This document shows positions 17,392-25,705 of a DNA stretch of 64,000 bases, in pieces. The position numbers and the translations under genes are program-made. Below the pieces are notes generated by a model. That model had not been told where the DNA came from. It saw nothing but the letters and a program-made list of their open reading frames with translations, and did no database searches. The DNA comes from Clostridia bacterium (GTDB taxonomy: Bacteria > Bacillota > Clostridia > Oscillospirales > Acutalibacteraceae): assembly GCA_024692685.1 (NCBI GenBank), contig JAILMJ010000010.1, positions 43,181 through 107,180 on the forward strand. Direction: 5' to 3'. Positions within the stretch are counted from its first letter, which is position 1; each line of letters opens with the position of its first letter.

Positions 17392-18327
17392 ATGAATGTT
17401 TTGAAAATTTGTATTCAGACCGGCGATATTGTTGACCGCCTCGGTATAAGAAAAGGGTATTCTATTATAAAAAGAGCCGGTTTTGAGGCAGTCGACTGGA
17501 ACCTCGACCACGCCTGGAACGGTTCCGATATAAGAAAAGGAACATATAAAGGCAAATGCATTTTTGAAAAAAGCCTCGAAGAGGTCAAAGACCGTTATGC
17601 CTGTGAGCTGTCCGTAATACGTGAAAACGGTTTGATTATAACCCAGGCCCATGCTCCCTTTCCCGCCTATTCGGTGAATTGTCCCGAAGTGTTGGATTAT
17701 GCAATAGAGATTTATAAAAGAAATATTGAATATTGCGATGCGATAGGCTGTAAGAACCTTGTTATTCACGGTATTCCGCTTTCAATGGCAGATGAAATCA
17801 ATACGGTTGAATCGATACGGCAGCTCAATCTGAAACTCTACACCTCGCTTATACCCGTGCTTCTCAGATGCAATGTGACTGTCTGCCTTGAAAACCTGTT
17901 CACAAACTACAGGGGCGTGATGTACAGAGGCCATTGCGGAGATGCCTATCAGGCCGCTGCCTTTATTGATGAACTTAATGCTCTCGCAGGCAAAGAAGTG
18001 TTCGGCCTTTGCCTTGATACGGGGCATCAGAACCTTTTGAAAATGGATTTCAGGGAATCGATACCCGTGCTCAATAAAAGAATAAAAGCATTGCATATTC
18101 ACGATAACGACGCGGTTACGGATTTGCATATGGCTCCGCTGACAGGAACAGTCAGGTGGGATTATTTCTGCGCTTCCCTTAAAAGCATCGGTTATGACGG
18201 AGACCTTGACTTTGAAACATTTAACCAGACAAATAAAGTCCTTGATTTTGATGAGGAGCTTCTGCTTCCCTGGATGAAACTTATTTGCAAAACAGGTAAG
18301 GTCTTCAAAAAGAGAATAGAAGGTTAG
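17392..18327 (+). CDS. Xylose-isomerase-like TIM-barrel protein (sugar phosphate isomerase/epimerase family)
   Basis: Belongs to the AP-endonuclease-2 / xylose-isomerase-like barrel family, whose members isomerise or epimerise sugars using divalent metal. Candidate metal ligands sit in the expected order: QAHAPFP, VIHGIP, CLENLF (Glu), CLDTGHQN (Asp, His), LHIHDND and DLDFETF (Glu). 311 residues, typical. It stands divergently from the Cys-cluster gene with only 20 bases between, and its stop overlaps the convergent dus gene by four bases. The substrate is unknown. Confidence 0.75.
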   Translation: MNVLKICIQTGDIVDRLGIRKGYSIIKRAGFEAVDWNLDHAWNGSDIRKGTYKGKCIFEKSLEEVKDRYACELSVIRENGLIITQAHAPFPAYSVNCPEVLDYAIEIYKRNIEYCDAIGCKNLVIHGIPLSMADEINTVESIRQLNLKLYTSLIPVLLRCNVTVCLENLFTNYRGVMYRGHCGDAYQAAAFIDELNALAGKEVFGLCLDTGHQNLLKMDFRESIPVLNKRIKALHIHDNDAVTDLHMAPLTGTVRWDYFCASLKSIGYDGDLDFETFNQTNKVLDFDEELLLPWMKLICKTGKVFKKRIEG

Positions 18328-19304
18328 TTTTCGCCTTCGTTCATTACTGATTTAATTACATTCTCCGCAAGGCGCCTCAGGTCATCTGTTGACTCAAGAG
18401 AGCCTATTTCCCTTCTGAAAGACGCGGCGCCGCGAATTCCCTTTATATACCATCCGGCGTGTTTTCTGGCTTCCCTTATTCCGACATAATCGCCTTTGTA
18501 TTCGCAAAGCTGAACGATGTGATTTATCATCACAGTCATTCTTTCCTCAATACCCGGAGGGGCGGGAATTTCACCGGTCTCGAAGAACGAATTAATCCGG
18601 CTGAAAATCCAGGGATTTCCCAGAGCGCCACGGCCTATGGCTGCAAAATCGCATTTTGTTTTTTCATACATTTCCAGAGCGCTTCTGCAGTCAAATATAT
18701 CTCCGTTGCCTATGACGGGTATATTCACCGCTTCTTTAACACGGCGGATAATATCGAGATTGACAGGCGGGGCATACATCTGCCTGCGTGTTCTCCCGTG
18801 GACGGTTATTGCGCTTGCTCCCGCTTTTTCGAGTATCTTTGCCGTTTCAACGGCATTTATACTGTCCTCATCCCAGCCCGAGCGTATTTTGCAGGTCACG
18901 GGGATACCGACGGCGTTTACGCAGGCGTTTGTTATTTCACCCGCAAGTTCCGGATTTTTCATCAGAGCGCTGCCGCTGCCGTGTGCAGCGACCTTAGGAG
19001 CGGGGCAGCCCATATTGATATCAACCGCAAAGCAGCCCGTCTGCTCGGCTTTTTTTGCCGCCAGGGCCATCTCTGCGGGGTCGTTACCGAAAATCTGCAC
19101 CTCACAGGGCCGTTCTTTTTCACTCATGTTTATTAATAATTCGGATTTACGGTCGTGCACAATCAGCCCTTTTGAACTTACCATTTCGCTTGTGCAGTAG
19201 GCGGAGCCGAACTCCATACAGAGTTCCCTGAATGCTCTGTCGGTTACCCCTGCCATAGGTGCAAGAGCGGCATAACCGTTTAATTCAAAATTACCTATAT
19301 TCAT
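18324..19304 (-). CDS. dusB: tRNA-dihydrouridine synthase (DusB-like)
   Basis: FMN enzyme that reduces uridines in tRNA to dihydrouridine. The catalytic Cys100 lies in DINMGCPAPKV; the FMN-binding barrel has APMAGVTDRAFR at the N-terminus, SGWD, VHGRTRRQMY and GNGDI, plus the flavin-phosphate loop AIGRGALGNPWIF. 326 residues, normal for DusB. Ends in a 4-base overlap with the convergent TIM-barrel gene; upstream is divergent polA. Confidence 0.94.
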   Translation of the reverse strand: MNIGNFELNGYAALAPMAGVTDRAFRELCMEFGSAYCTSEMVSSKGLIVHDRKSELLINMSEKERPCEVQIFGNDPAEMALAAKKAEQTGCFAVDINMGCPAPKVAAHGSGSALMKNPELAGEITNACVNAVGIPVTCKIRSGWDEDSINAVETAKILEKAGASAITVHGRTRRQMYAPPVNLDIIRRVKEAVNIPVIGNGDIFDCRSALEMYEKTKCDFAAIGRGALGNPWIFSRINSFFETGEIPAPPGIEERMTVMINHIVQLCEYKGDYVGIREARKHAGWYIKGIRGAASFRREIGSLESTDDLRRLAENVIKSVMNEGEN

Positions 19305-19380
19305 ATTCTCACCGAGACGATTTTATCATTTATTACCGTACATTTCAATTTATTTATTAATATTTTTCGAGGTGTTCCCA

Positions 19381-21957
19381 ATGAAACTTCTTGCCATCGA
19401 CGGAAACAGCATTATCAACCGTGCCTTTTACGGTATCAAACTGCTTACCACCAAGGATGGGGCCTACTATACCAACGCAATTTACGGTTTTATGAATATC
19501 CTTCTCAAACTCATTTCGGAGGTTAAGCCGGACTGTGTTGCCGTTGCCTTTGATGTCAAAGAAAAAACGTTCAGGCATAAGATGTATGACGGTTACAAGG
19601 CAAACAGAAAAGGTATGCCGGATGAGCTTGCGAGCCAGGTGCCTGCTCTTAAAGAGCTTCTCACTTACCTCGGTTATAAAATCATTGAATGCCCGGGCTT
19701 TGAGGCCGATGATATTCTCGGCACTCTCGCCGCAAACTGCGGTGAAAACGATTTTTGCTATATCGCAACCGGTGACAGGGATTCCCTTCAGCTTGTGCGC
19801 AATAATGTGAATGTTCTCCTTGCCTCAACAAAGATGGGTGCGCCGGTTTCAACCAGATACGATACCGAAAAAATCAGGGAGGATTATCTTGTTGATACTC
19901 CCGAACTGCTTATTGATATAAAAGCGCTTCAGGGCGATTCATCCGACTGCATACCGGGTGTTGCGGGTATTGGCGAAAAGACCGCCAAGGAGCTTATATC
20001 AAAGTTCGGCACAATTGACGATATTTACGCAAAGCTTGATGAGCTTGATATCAAGCAGGGTGTGCGCGATAAACTTGTCAAAGATAAGGATATGGCATAC
20101 CTCAGCCGTACCCTCGGCACAATCAGCGACAAAGCGCCGATAGACGCCGACTATGCCTCCTATATTCCCGCTCAGCCCGACGCGTATAATGTTTCCGTGC
20201 TGCTTTCAAAGCTTGAAATGTTCAAGCTTCTTGAACGCCTCAATTTGAAGCCCGCTCAGGTAAGGCCCGTTCAGGCCGCGGCTGAAAAGGTCATCACCGA
20301 TACCTATGAAGTGACCGACACAGAGCTTTTCATAAACACTCTCAAAAAGACCGCAAGCGCATATTTCACCTTTGATAACGGTATATTTTACTTCGCAATC
20401 GATAAGGGCGTTGCTGTGATAAGCCCAAATAACGATGAGTATGTAAAATTCTGCGAGAACTTCCTTTTTGAGAAAGATATTGAAAAATACACCTATAACT
20501 GCAAAAATCTCTATTCGTTTTTCTATAAATACAGGGTTGATATCGCTATAAACTCGATTTGTTCCGATGCAATGCTTCTCGCCTATGTTGCCAATCCCTC
20601 GTCGTCCTATGATTTGCGCAGGATAATTGAGGAGTACGCGAATTACCTGCCCGGCGAAGATGCAGAAACAGCCGTTCTCACAGCTTACCTGCCTGTTGCC
20701 TTTAAAAACCTCAAAAAAATAATCAGCGATAACAACCAGGAAAGTCTTATTAAAGATATAGAGCTTCCTCTTTCGGAGGTGCTGGCCTCGATGGAAAACG
20801 AGGGCTTCCTTGTTGACTCGGACGGAATAAAAGAATTTGAAAATATGCTCACGGATAAGATAAACGCCGCTGTTGACGGAATATATTCTGAAGTCGGTTA
20901 TGAATTCAATCTCAATTCTCCCAAGCAGCTCGGCGAGGCACTGTTTGATAAAATGGGTCTGCCCGCAAAAAAGAAAACAAAGAGCGGCTATTCAACGAAT
21001 GCCGCCGTGCTCGAAAGCCTTGCGGACGATTTCCCGGTTGTGGGCAAAATCCTTGAATACAGAACTCTCGCAAAGCTGAAATCGACTTACTGCGAAGGCC
21101 TGCTGTCAGTCATCGGTGAGGATGGAAGAATTCATTCCTCGTTCAATCAGACAGAAACGAGGACGGGCAGGATATCCTCCTCCGAGCCGAATTTGCAGAA
21201 TATTCCCGTAAGGTCCCCGCTCGGCAGAGAGATGAGAAAGTTTTTCAAGGCAAGAGAAGGCTGCGTCCTTGTCGACGCCGACTATTCCCAGATTGAGCTT
21301 CGTGTCCTCGCTCATATGGCAAACGATAAAAATATGATTGACGCCTTCAATGACGGCGATGATATTCACGCAATAACGGCATCCCAGGTTTTCGGCCTGC
21401 CGCTGATGATGGTGACCCCCGCTCTCAGAAGCAGGGCAAAGGCGGTCAACTTCGGCATTGTTTACGGCATAGGCGCTTTCTCCCTGTCAAAAAACATAGG
21501 CGTAAGTGTCAGAGAGGCGGACAGTTACATCAAGGATTATCTCAATAATTTCAGCGGTGTGCGCGATTTTATGAAAAAAACCGTTGAAGACGCAAAGAAG
21601 AACGGTTACACCGAAACCCTTTTCCGCAGACGCAGATATCTGCCCGAAATCCAGTCCTCAAACGGAAACCTCAGAGCCGCAGGTGAGAGAATGGCTATGA
21701 ATATGCCCATCCAGGGTACGGCGGCGGATATCATTAAAATTGCGATGATTCGCGTCTGGAATACCTTTGAGCAGATGCATCTTGAATCGAAGCTGATTCT
21801 CCAGGTGCACGATGAACTCATTGTTGAAGCCCCCGAAAACGAGGCAGCGGCTGTGTCTGCCATTCTGAAAAGAGAGATGGAAAATGCTGTCAGGATGAAG
21901 GTATGCCTTGAAGCCGATGTCGGTATGGGCAAAACCTGGTATGAGGCAAAAGGATAA
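19381..21957 (+). CDS. polA: DNA polymerase I
   Basis: Repair and Okazaki-fragment polymerase. Residues 1-290 form the 5'-3' exonuclease (DGNSIINRAFYG, FEADDILGTLA, TGDRDSLQL, GIGEKTAKELI). Residues 300-480 occupy the 3'-5' exonuclease position but lack the DxE and other metal residues, so proofreading is predicted absent, as in many Firmicutes. The polymerase domain has TGRISSSEPNLQNIP, DADYSQIELR (about 632), RSRAKAVNFGIVYG and QVHDEL (about 809). ATG 19381 is chosen because GAGG lies at 19369-19372; a GTG at 19372 is too close to it. The last base overlaps the rimI start (TAATG). Confidence 0.96.
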   Translation: MKLLAIDGNSIINRAFYGIKLLTTKDGAYYTNAIYGFMNILLKLISEVKPDCVAVAFDVKEKTFRHKMYDGYKANRKGMPDELASQVPALKELLTYLGYKIIECPGFEADDILGTLAANCGENDFCYIATGDRDSLQLVRNNVNVLLASTKMGAPVSTRYDTEKIREDYLVDTPELLIDIKALQGDSSDCIPGVAGIGEKTAKELISKFGTIDDIYAKLDELDIKQGVRDKLVKDKDMAYLSRTLGTISDKAPIDADYASYIPAQPDAYNVSVLLSKLEMFKLLERLNLKPAQVRPVQAAAEKVITDTYEVTDTELFINTLKKTASAYFTFDNGIFYFAIDKGVAVISPNNDEYVKFCENFLFEKDIEKYTYNCKNLYSFFYKYRVDIAINSICSDAMLLAYVANPSSSYDLRRIIEEYANYLPGEDAETAVLTAYLPVAFKNLKKIISDNNQESLIKDIELPLSEVLASMENEGFLVDSDGIKEFENMLTDKINAAVDGIYSEVGYEFNLNSPKQLGEALFDKMGLPAKKKTKSGYSTNAAVLESLADDFPVVGKILEYRTLAKLKSTYCEGLLSVIGEDGRIHSSFNQTETRTGRISSSEPNLQNIPVRSPLGREMRKFFKAREGCVLVDADYSQIELRVLAHMANDKNMIDAFNDGDDIHAITASQVFGLPLMMVTPALRSRAKAVNFGIVYGIGAFSLSKNIGVSVREADSYIKDYLNNFSGVRDFMKKTVEDAKKNGYTETLFRRRRYLPEIQSSNGNLRAAGERMAMNMPIQGTAADIIKIAMIRVWNTFEQMHLESKLILQVHDELIVEAPENEAAAVSAILKREMENAVRMKVCLEADVGMGKTWYEAKG

Positions 21958-22430
21958 TGGATATAACAATAAACAAAATGACGGAGGATGATGTTCCCGC
22001 CGTTGCGGATATTGAGAAAGCCTGCTTTGCTTCCCCCTGGACCTATGAGGGAATACTTGAAGAGGTTGACAATCCTTCTTCTTATTTTCTGGTTGCCCGG
22101 AGTGATCGCGTTGCCGGTTATATCGGAGTTCAGGAAATAGCAGGCGAGGCGTATATAACAAATATCGCCGTGCTGCCCGCTTACAGAGGGCAGGGTATCG
22201 GCGGAAAACTGCTCAGAGCGGCGGCTGAGGGCGCAAAGAAACGCGGGTGCGCTTTTATCACGCTGGAAGTGCGCGAAAGCAATAAAGCCGCAATCAGACT
22301 CTATGAAAAAAACGGCTTTTCGGTTGCCGGAATGAGAAAGAATTTTTATTCTTCTCCGGCTGAGAACGCAGTTTTGTATACTCTGTTTTTTAATTCAAGC
22401 GAAAGGAAAGATACCGACGGTATTGATTGA
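21957..22430 (+). CDS. rimI: Ribosomal-protein-alanine N-acetyltransferase RimI
   Basis: GNAT acetyltransferase expected to acetylate the N-terminal alanine of ribosomal protein S18. 157 residues. The acetyl-CoA loop is VLPAYRGQGIGGKLL; typical GNAT features ITLEVRESNKAAIRLYEKNGF follow. It starts at the last base of the polA stop and ends three bases before tsaD; rimI next to tsaD is a common bacterial arrangement. The target is inferred from family and context. Confidence 0.88.
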   Translation: MDITINKMTEDDVPAVADIEKACFASPWTYEGILEEVDNPSSYFLVARSDRVAGYIGVQEIAGEAYITNIAVLPAYRGQGIGGKLLRAAAEGAKKRGCAFITLEVRESNKAAIRLYEKNGFSVAGMRKNFYSSPAENAVLYTLFFNSSERKDTDGID

Positions 22431-22433
22431 ACT

Positions 22434-23450
22434 ATGAAAATTCTTGCTGTTGAATCCTCCTGTGACGACACAGGCGCGGCTGTTGTTGAGGACGGTAGAA
22501 AGATTCTCTCAAATGTCGTTGCGTCTCAGATAAAGGACCATATTGTTTACGGCGGGGTTGTGCCGGAAATCGCGTCAAGGATGCACGTTGAGGCGATCAG
22601 CTCCGTTGTCGGAAAGGCGCTTGACGATGCCGGTATTACCGCCAAAGAAACAGATGCCATAGCCGTAACATACGCACCCGGTCTTATAGGTTCCCTGCTT
22701 GTGGGCGTGAATTTTGCAAAAGGGCTGGCGTTCAGTACCGGCAAACCGCTTATTCCCGTTCATCACCTCAGGGGCCATATCGCGTCGGATTATCTCACTT
22801 ATCCGGACCTTGAGCCGCCGTTTCTCTGCCTTGTCGTCTCGGGCGGTCACAGTCATCTTGTCCGTGTCAGCGGATACACCGATTTTGAAATTATCGGCAG
22901 GACGAGGGACGACGCCGCAGGCGAGTGTATGGATAAATCCGCCAGAGCCCTCGGGCTTGATTATCCGGGCGGTGTCAATCTTGACAGAGTCAGTAAAGGC
23001 GGCAATCCGAAGGCGTATTCATTTCCTCATCCGAAGGTAGACGCAAGCAAATACGATTTCAGCTTTTCCGGGCTTAAAACCGCGGTTGTCAATGCCGTTC
23101 ACAACGCCTCGCAAAGAGGGGAAGAGATAAATATTGCCGATATGGGAGCGTCCTGCATAGATGCCGTGACTGACTGCCTCGTCAATAATCTGTTTGCGGC
23201 GGCCGATGAATTCGGTTATAAAAAGATTGCCCTTGCCGGCGGAGTTTCCGCAAACTCGGTGCTGAGGGCGAAGTGCGAAAAAATCTGTAAAGAGAAGAAA
23301 CTCAGTCTTTATATGCCGGATTTGAAACTCTGCGGTGACAATGCCGCAATGATAGGCTCTCAGGGATATTACGAATACCTCAGCGGCAATACGGCGGATG
23401 AAACTCTGAACGCCTATGCCACTATGCCGCTTGATAAACCGATAAAATAA
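22434..23450 (+). CDS. tsaD: tRNA N6-threonylcarbamoyladenosine transferase TsaD
   Basis: Transfers the threonylcarbamoyl group to A37 of ANN-decoding tRNAs, working with TsaB and TsaE, neither of which is visible here. ASKHA fold with the metal pair H111 and H115 in HHLRGHIASDY. Other markers are ESSCDDTGAAV (7-17), VVSGGHSHLV, FSFSGLKTAV and ALAGGVSANS. 338 residues, normal. Third gene of the polA-rimI-tsaD transcript. Confidence 0.97.
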   Translation: MKILAVESSCDDTGAAVVEDGRKILSNVVASQIKDHIVYGGVVPEIASRMHVEAISSVVGKALDDAGITAKETDAIAVTYAPGLIGSLLVGVNFAKGLAFSTGKPLIPVHHLRGHIASDYLTYPDLEPPFLCLVVSGGHSHLVRVSGYTDFEIIGRTRDDAAGECMDKSARALGLDYPGGVNLDRVSKGGNPKAYSFPHPKVDASKYDFSFSGLKTAVVNAVHNASQRGEEINIADMGASCIDAVTDCLVNNLFAAADEFGYKKIALAGGVSANSVLRAKCEKICKEKKLSLYMPDLKLCGDNAAMIGSQGYYEYLSGNTADETLNAYATMPLDKPIK

Positions 23451-23465
23451 AACGGAGGGATAATT

Positions 23466-23717
23466 ATGTTTTTGAAATTCACTTGTGCATTCGGCAAACC
23501 CGTATGTGTTCTGCTTTACGCCTGCTTTTCCGTTCTTGCATTCAAATATACCGTTATTCCGCTTCTTGCCCTCGTTGTGATGCACCTGACGGAATACATA
23601 ATCATCGGTTACAAAGTCGCAAAGCAGAACGGTATAGGCATAATCGAAGGCTTTATAAACTGCCTATGCTTCGGCTTCACCTGGTGGCTCCCGGTTAAAT
23701 CCGGCAAAAAGAATTGA
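23466..23717 (+). CDS. Small predicted membrane protein, unknown function
   Basis: 83 residues with two or three hydrophobic segments (about 8-40 and 58-76) and a lysine-rich C-terminus (KSGKKN). The ATG has a good CGGAGGGA site eight bases upstream, and the gene follows tsaD by 15 bases, so it is probably translated from the same transcript. The sequence FGFTWWLPVK near the end is distinctive. It is not assigned to a family. Confidence 0.65.
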   Translation: MFLKFTCAFGKPVCVLLYACFSVLAFKYTVIPLLALVVMHLTEYIIIGYKVAKQNGIGIIEGFINCLCFGFTWWLPVKSGKKN

Positions 23718-23787
23718 TAAAGAAGAATACCGGCTTCATCCTGCTGAGCCGGTATCTGCTGAAGCTGTGCAAGTCAATACTCCTCAA

Positions 23788-23820
23788 AACGGCGTGATTT
23801 ATTTCACGTCGTTTTTTTAT
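23788..23820 (+). terminator. Intrinsic terminator ending the polA operon
   Basis: Stem ACGGCGTGA/TCACGTCGT with one G-T pair, followed by TTTTTTTA. A second hairpin (ATACCGGCT/AGCCGGTAT, about 23730-23755) lies before it without a T-run. Confidence 0.8.
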
Positions 23821-23825
23821 TACAA

Positions 23826-23860
23826 AAAGCAAAAACTCCGTCAGACGGAACTGACGGAGT
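23826..23860 (-). terminator. Intrinsic terminator of the BspA-like gene
   Basis: Ten-base stem ACTCCGTCAG (23835-23844) and CTGACGGAGT (23851-23860). On the minus strand it is followed by TTTTTGCTTTTTG. Confidence 0.88.
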
Positions 23861-23868
23861 AAAAACCG

Positions 23869-25683
23869 TTACTGTTTTATTTTCTGAAGTGCGCCGAAGA
23901 GGCTGAGGAAGAAAGCGATGAATTTTGCAAGGAAATTCTGATTGACTCTGACGGTCTCAACCTCGGTCTCGCCGATGACATTTCCGTTTGCGTCAATAAC
24001 CTTGACCTGCACTGTGTAATCGTCAGTTGCCTCTTTGTTTGTGTAGGTATTTCCCTGTGCTTCATATTTGCCGTTTACATACCAGAGAACGGTTGATCCT
24101 TCGGGAATGCTGTCGGAAGCTGTAAAGGTGACTGTCGCTTTATAGTTAACCGGCTTTGATGCGGTGAAATTGTTTATGAGTGCGTTGTTATTGGGAACGT
24201 TGGGGTCGTCGCCGCCCGCGGGAATTGAAGGATTGGCGGTATTTGACGGGCTGTCCTGATTGTCTGTATTTGAGGGCGTATTATTGATTTGCCAGACGGC
24301 ATAAAGAGTTATATTACTGTCAAGGTTTATCAGACTGCCTGCATCGTATTGAGCGGATGTTGCAGTGCTGCTTGTCGCCCAGCCGAGGAAGATATATCCC
24401 TGTCTCGTCGGTGCGGAATAAGAAAGATTGACGCTTCCTTTTCCCGTCTGATTTGCAGGAGCGCCGTTTCCGCCGTTGGCGTCATAGGTAAGAGTAAAAC
24501 CCGGGTCAACAGGTACTTCGGGCGGCGCATTGAAGTTTATCTCAGCATCTGTAATTGCCTCATTACTTGCACCTATTAAAACAGCGTCCCATTCCGATTT
24601 TGTGCCCGTATAATTGACTTCTTTGAGGCTGGTGCAGTTTTGAAATGCACCTATGTTTATTTCTTTCACGCTTCTGGGTATGGTAATCTTTCTCAGAGCG
24701 CAATCCCGGAATGAATTGCTGCCTATAACTGAAACACTGTTTCCGATAATTACATTTGCAAGCTTTGTGCAACTGTTAAATGCAGAATTACCTATGCTTG
24801 TTACACTGTCGGGAATGGTTACTTCTGTAAGACCTTGGCACCAGTAAAATGCATCATCACCTATGCTTGTGACGCCGTTACCTATGGTTACACTTGAAAG
24901 ACCGATGCAATGGGAAAATGCCCAATCGCCTATACTTGTGACACTGCTGGGGACGGTAATACTTGTAAGTCCGTTACAACCGTAAAATGCACGATAACCT
25001 ATGCTTGTGACACTGCTGTCATCGGGAATAACACTATTTTTACAGCCCAGAATAAGTGTTTTGCTTTCTGTTTCTATAAGACAGTTTCCCGAACTGTGAT
25101 ATACTGTATTTCCTTCATCAACCTCTATACTTGTAAGCCCGACGCAACCGGCAAATGCATACTCTTCTATACTTGTGACACCGTTGCCGATGGTTACTTC
25201 TGTAAGACCGGTGCATCCGTAAAATGCATATTCACCTATGCTTGTTACACTGTCGGGGATGGTTACTTCTGTAAGACCGTCGCAATAGTAAAATGCATTA
25301 TCGCCTATGCTTGTTACACTGTCGGGTATGGTTACTTCTGTAAGACCGTTGCAAGAGGAAAATGCACAATCGCCTATGCTTGTGATGCCCTGTTCAATAA
25401 TAACCGCTTTTATAGATTTATGTTCCCAATTCCAAGGTACTCTTGAAGAACTTAAATAATTCATCATCTCTCCTGTACCGGAAACAGTCAGCGTTCCTTC
25501 ATCGTTAAGACTAAATGTAACATTTTCCCCGCATTTGCCGCTTGATGCTGCGGATGCTTCAGTCGCAAAAAGTGCGCCGATATCAGGTAAATCAATATCT
25601 GCAGTGTGTGTGAGTATCACCGCGCCGAAAAGCATAACGGCGCAAACCGGTATCGCAATTACCGTGTTTAAAACCTTTTTCAT
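23869..25683 (-). CDS. Secreted BspA-like leucine-rich-repeat protein
   Basis: Surface or secreted protein, 604 residues. Signal peptide at 1-46 (KKVL start, hydrophobic core, ATEASAA). About ten LRR_5/BspA repeats of 23 residues (VTSIGDNAFYYCDGLTEVTIP type) cover 95-385. Next comes a Listeria-Bacteroides (Flg_new/InlB B) repeat at about 405-475 (YDANGGNGAPANQTG, GYIFLGW, TLYAVW), a Ser/Asn/Pro linker and an Ig-like domain (about 515-580). It ends in a hydrophobic-basic tail, NFLAKFIAFFLSLFG. No LPXTG motif. ATG 25683 is chosen because GAGGGAA precedes it. Last gene of a leftward group; probable role in adhesion or binding. Confidence 0.85.
   Translation of the reverse strand: MKKVLNTVIAIPVCAVMLFGAVILTHTADIDLPDIGALFATEASAASSGKCGENVTFSLNDEGTLTVSGTGEMMNYLSSSRVPWNWEHKSIKAVIIEQGITSIGDCAFSSCNGLTEVTIPDSVTSIGDNAFYYCDGLTEVTIPDSVTSIGEYAFYGCTGLTEVTIGNGVTSIEEYAFAGCVGLTSIEVDEGNTVYHSSGNCLIETESKTLILGCKNSVIPDDSSVTSIGYRAFYGCNGLTSITVPSSVTSIGDWAFSHCIGLSSVTIGNGVTSIGDDAFYWCQGLTEVTIPDSVTSIGNSAFNSCTKLANVIIGNSVSVIGSNSFRDCALRKITIPRSVKEINIGAFQNCTSLKEVNYTGTKSEWDAVLIGASNEAITDAEINFNAPPEVPVDPGFTLTYDANGGNGAPANQTGKGSVNLSYSAPTRQGYIFLGWATSSTATSAQYDAGSLINLDSNITLYAVWQINNTPSNTDNQDSPSNTANPSIPAGGDDPNVPNNNALINNFTASKPVNYKATVTFTASDSIPEGSTVLWYVNGKYEAQGNTYTNKEATDDYTVQVKVIDANGNVIGETEVETVRVNQNFLAKFIAFFLSLFGALQKIKQ
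24640..25420 (-). repeat. Tandem DNA repeats of about 69 bp inside the LRR gene
   Basis: The LRR array is repetitive at DNA level: the segment GGTTACTTCTGTAAGACC recurs near 25190, 25260 and 25329 with 69-base spacing and again near 24826. Such repeats can expand or contract by recombination. Confidence 0.75.
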
Positions 25684-25705
25684 GATTTCCCTCGCACTTT
25701 CATTT

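Noticed and set aside
24640..25420. Regular repeats considered as a CRISPR array.
   Set aside because: Units are 69 bases, in frame, and encode 23-residue LRRs without unique spacers.
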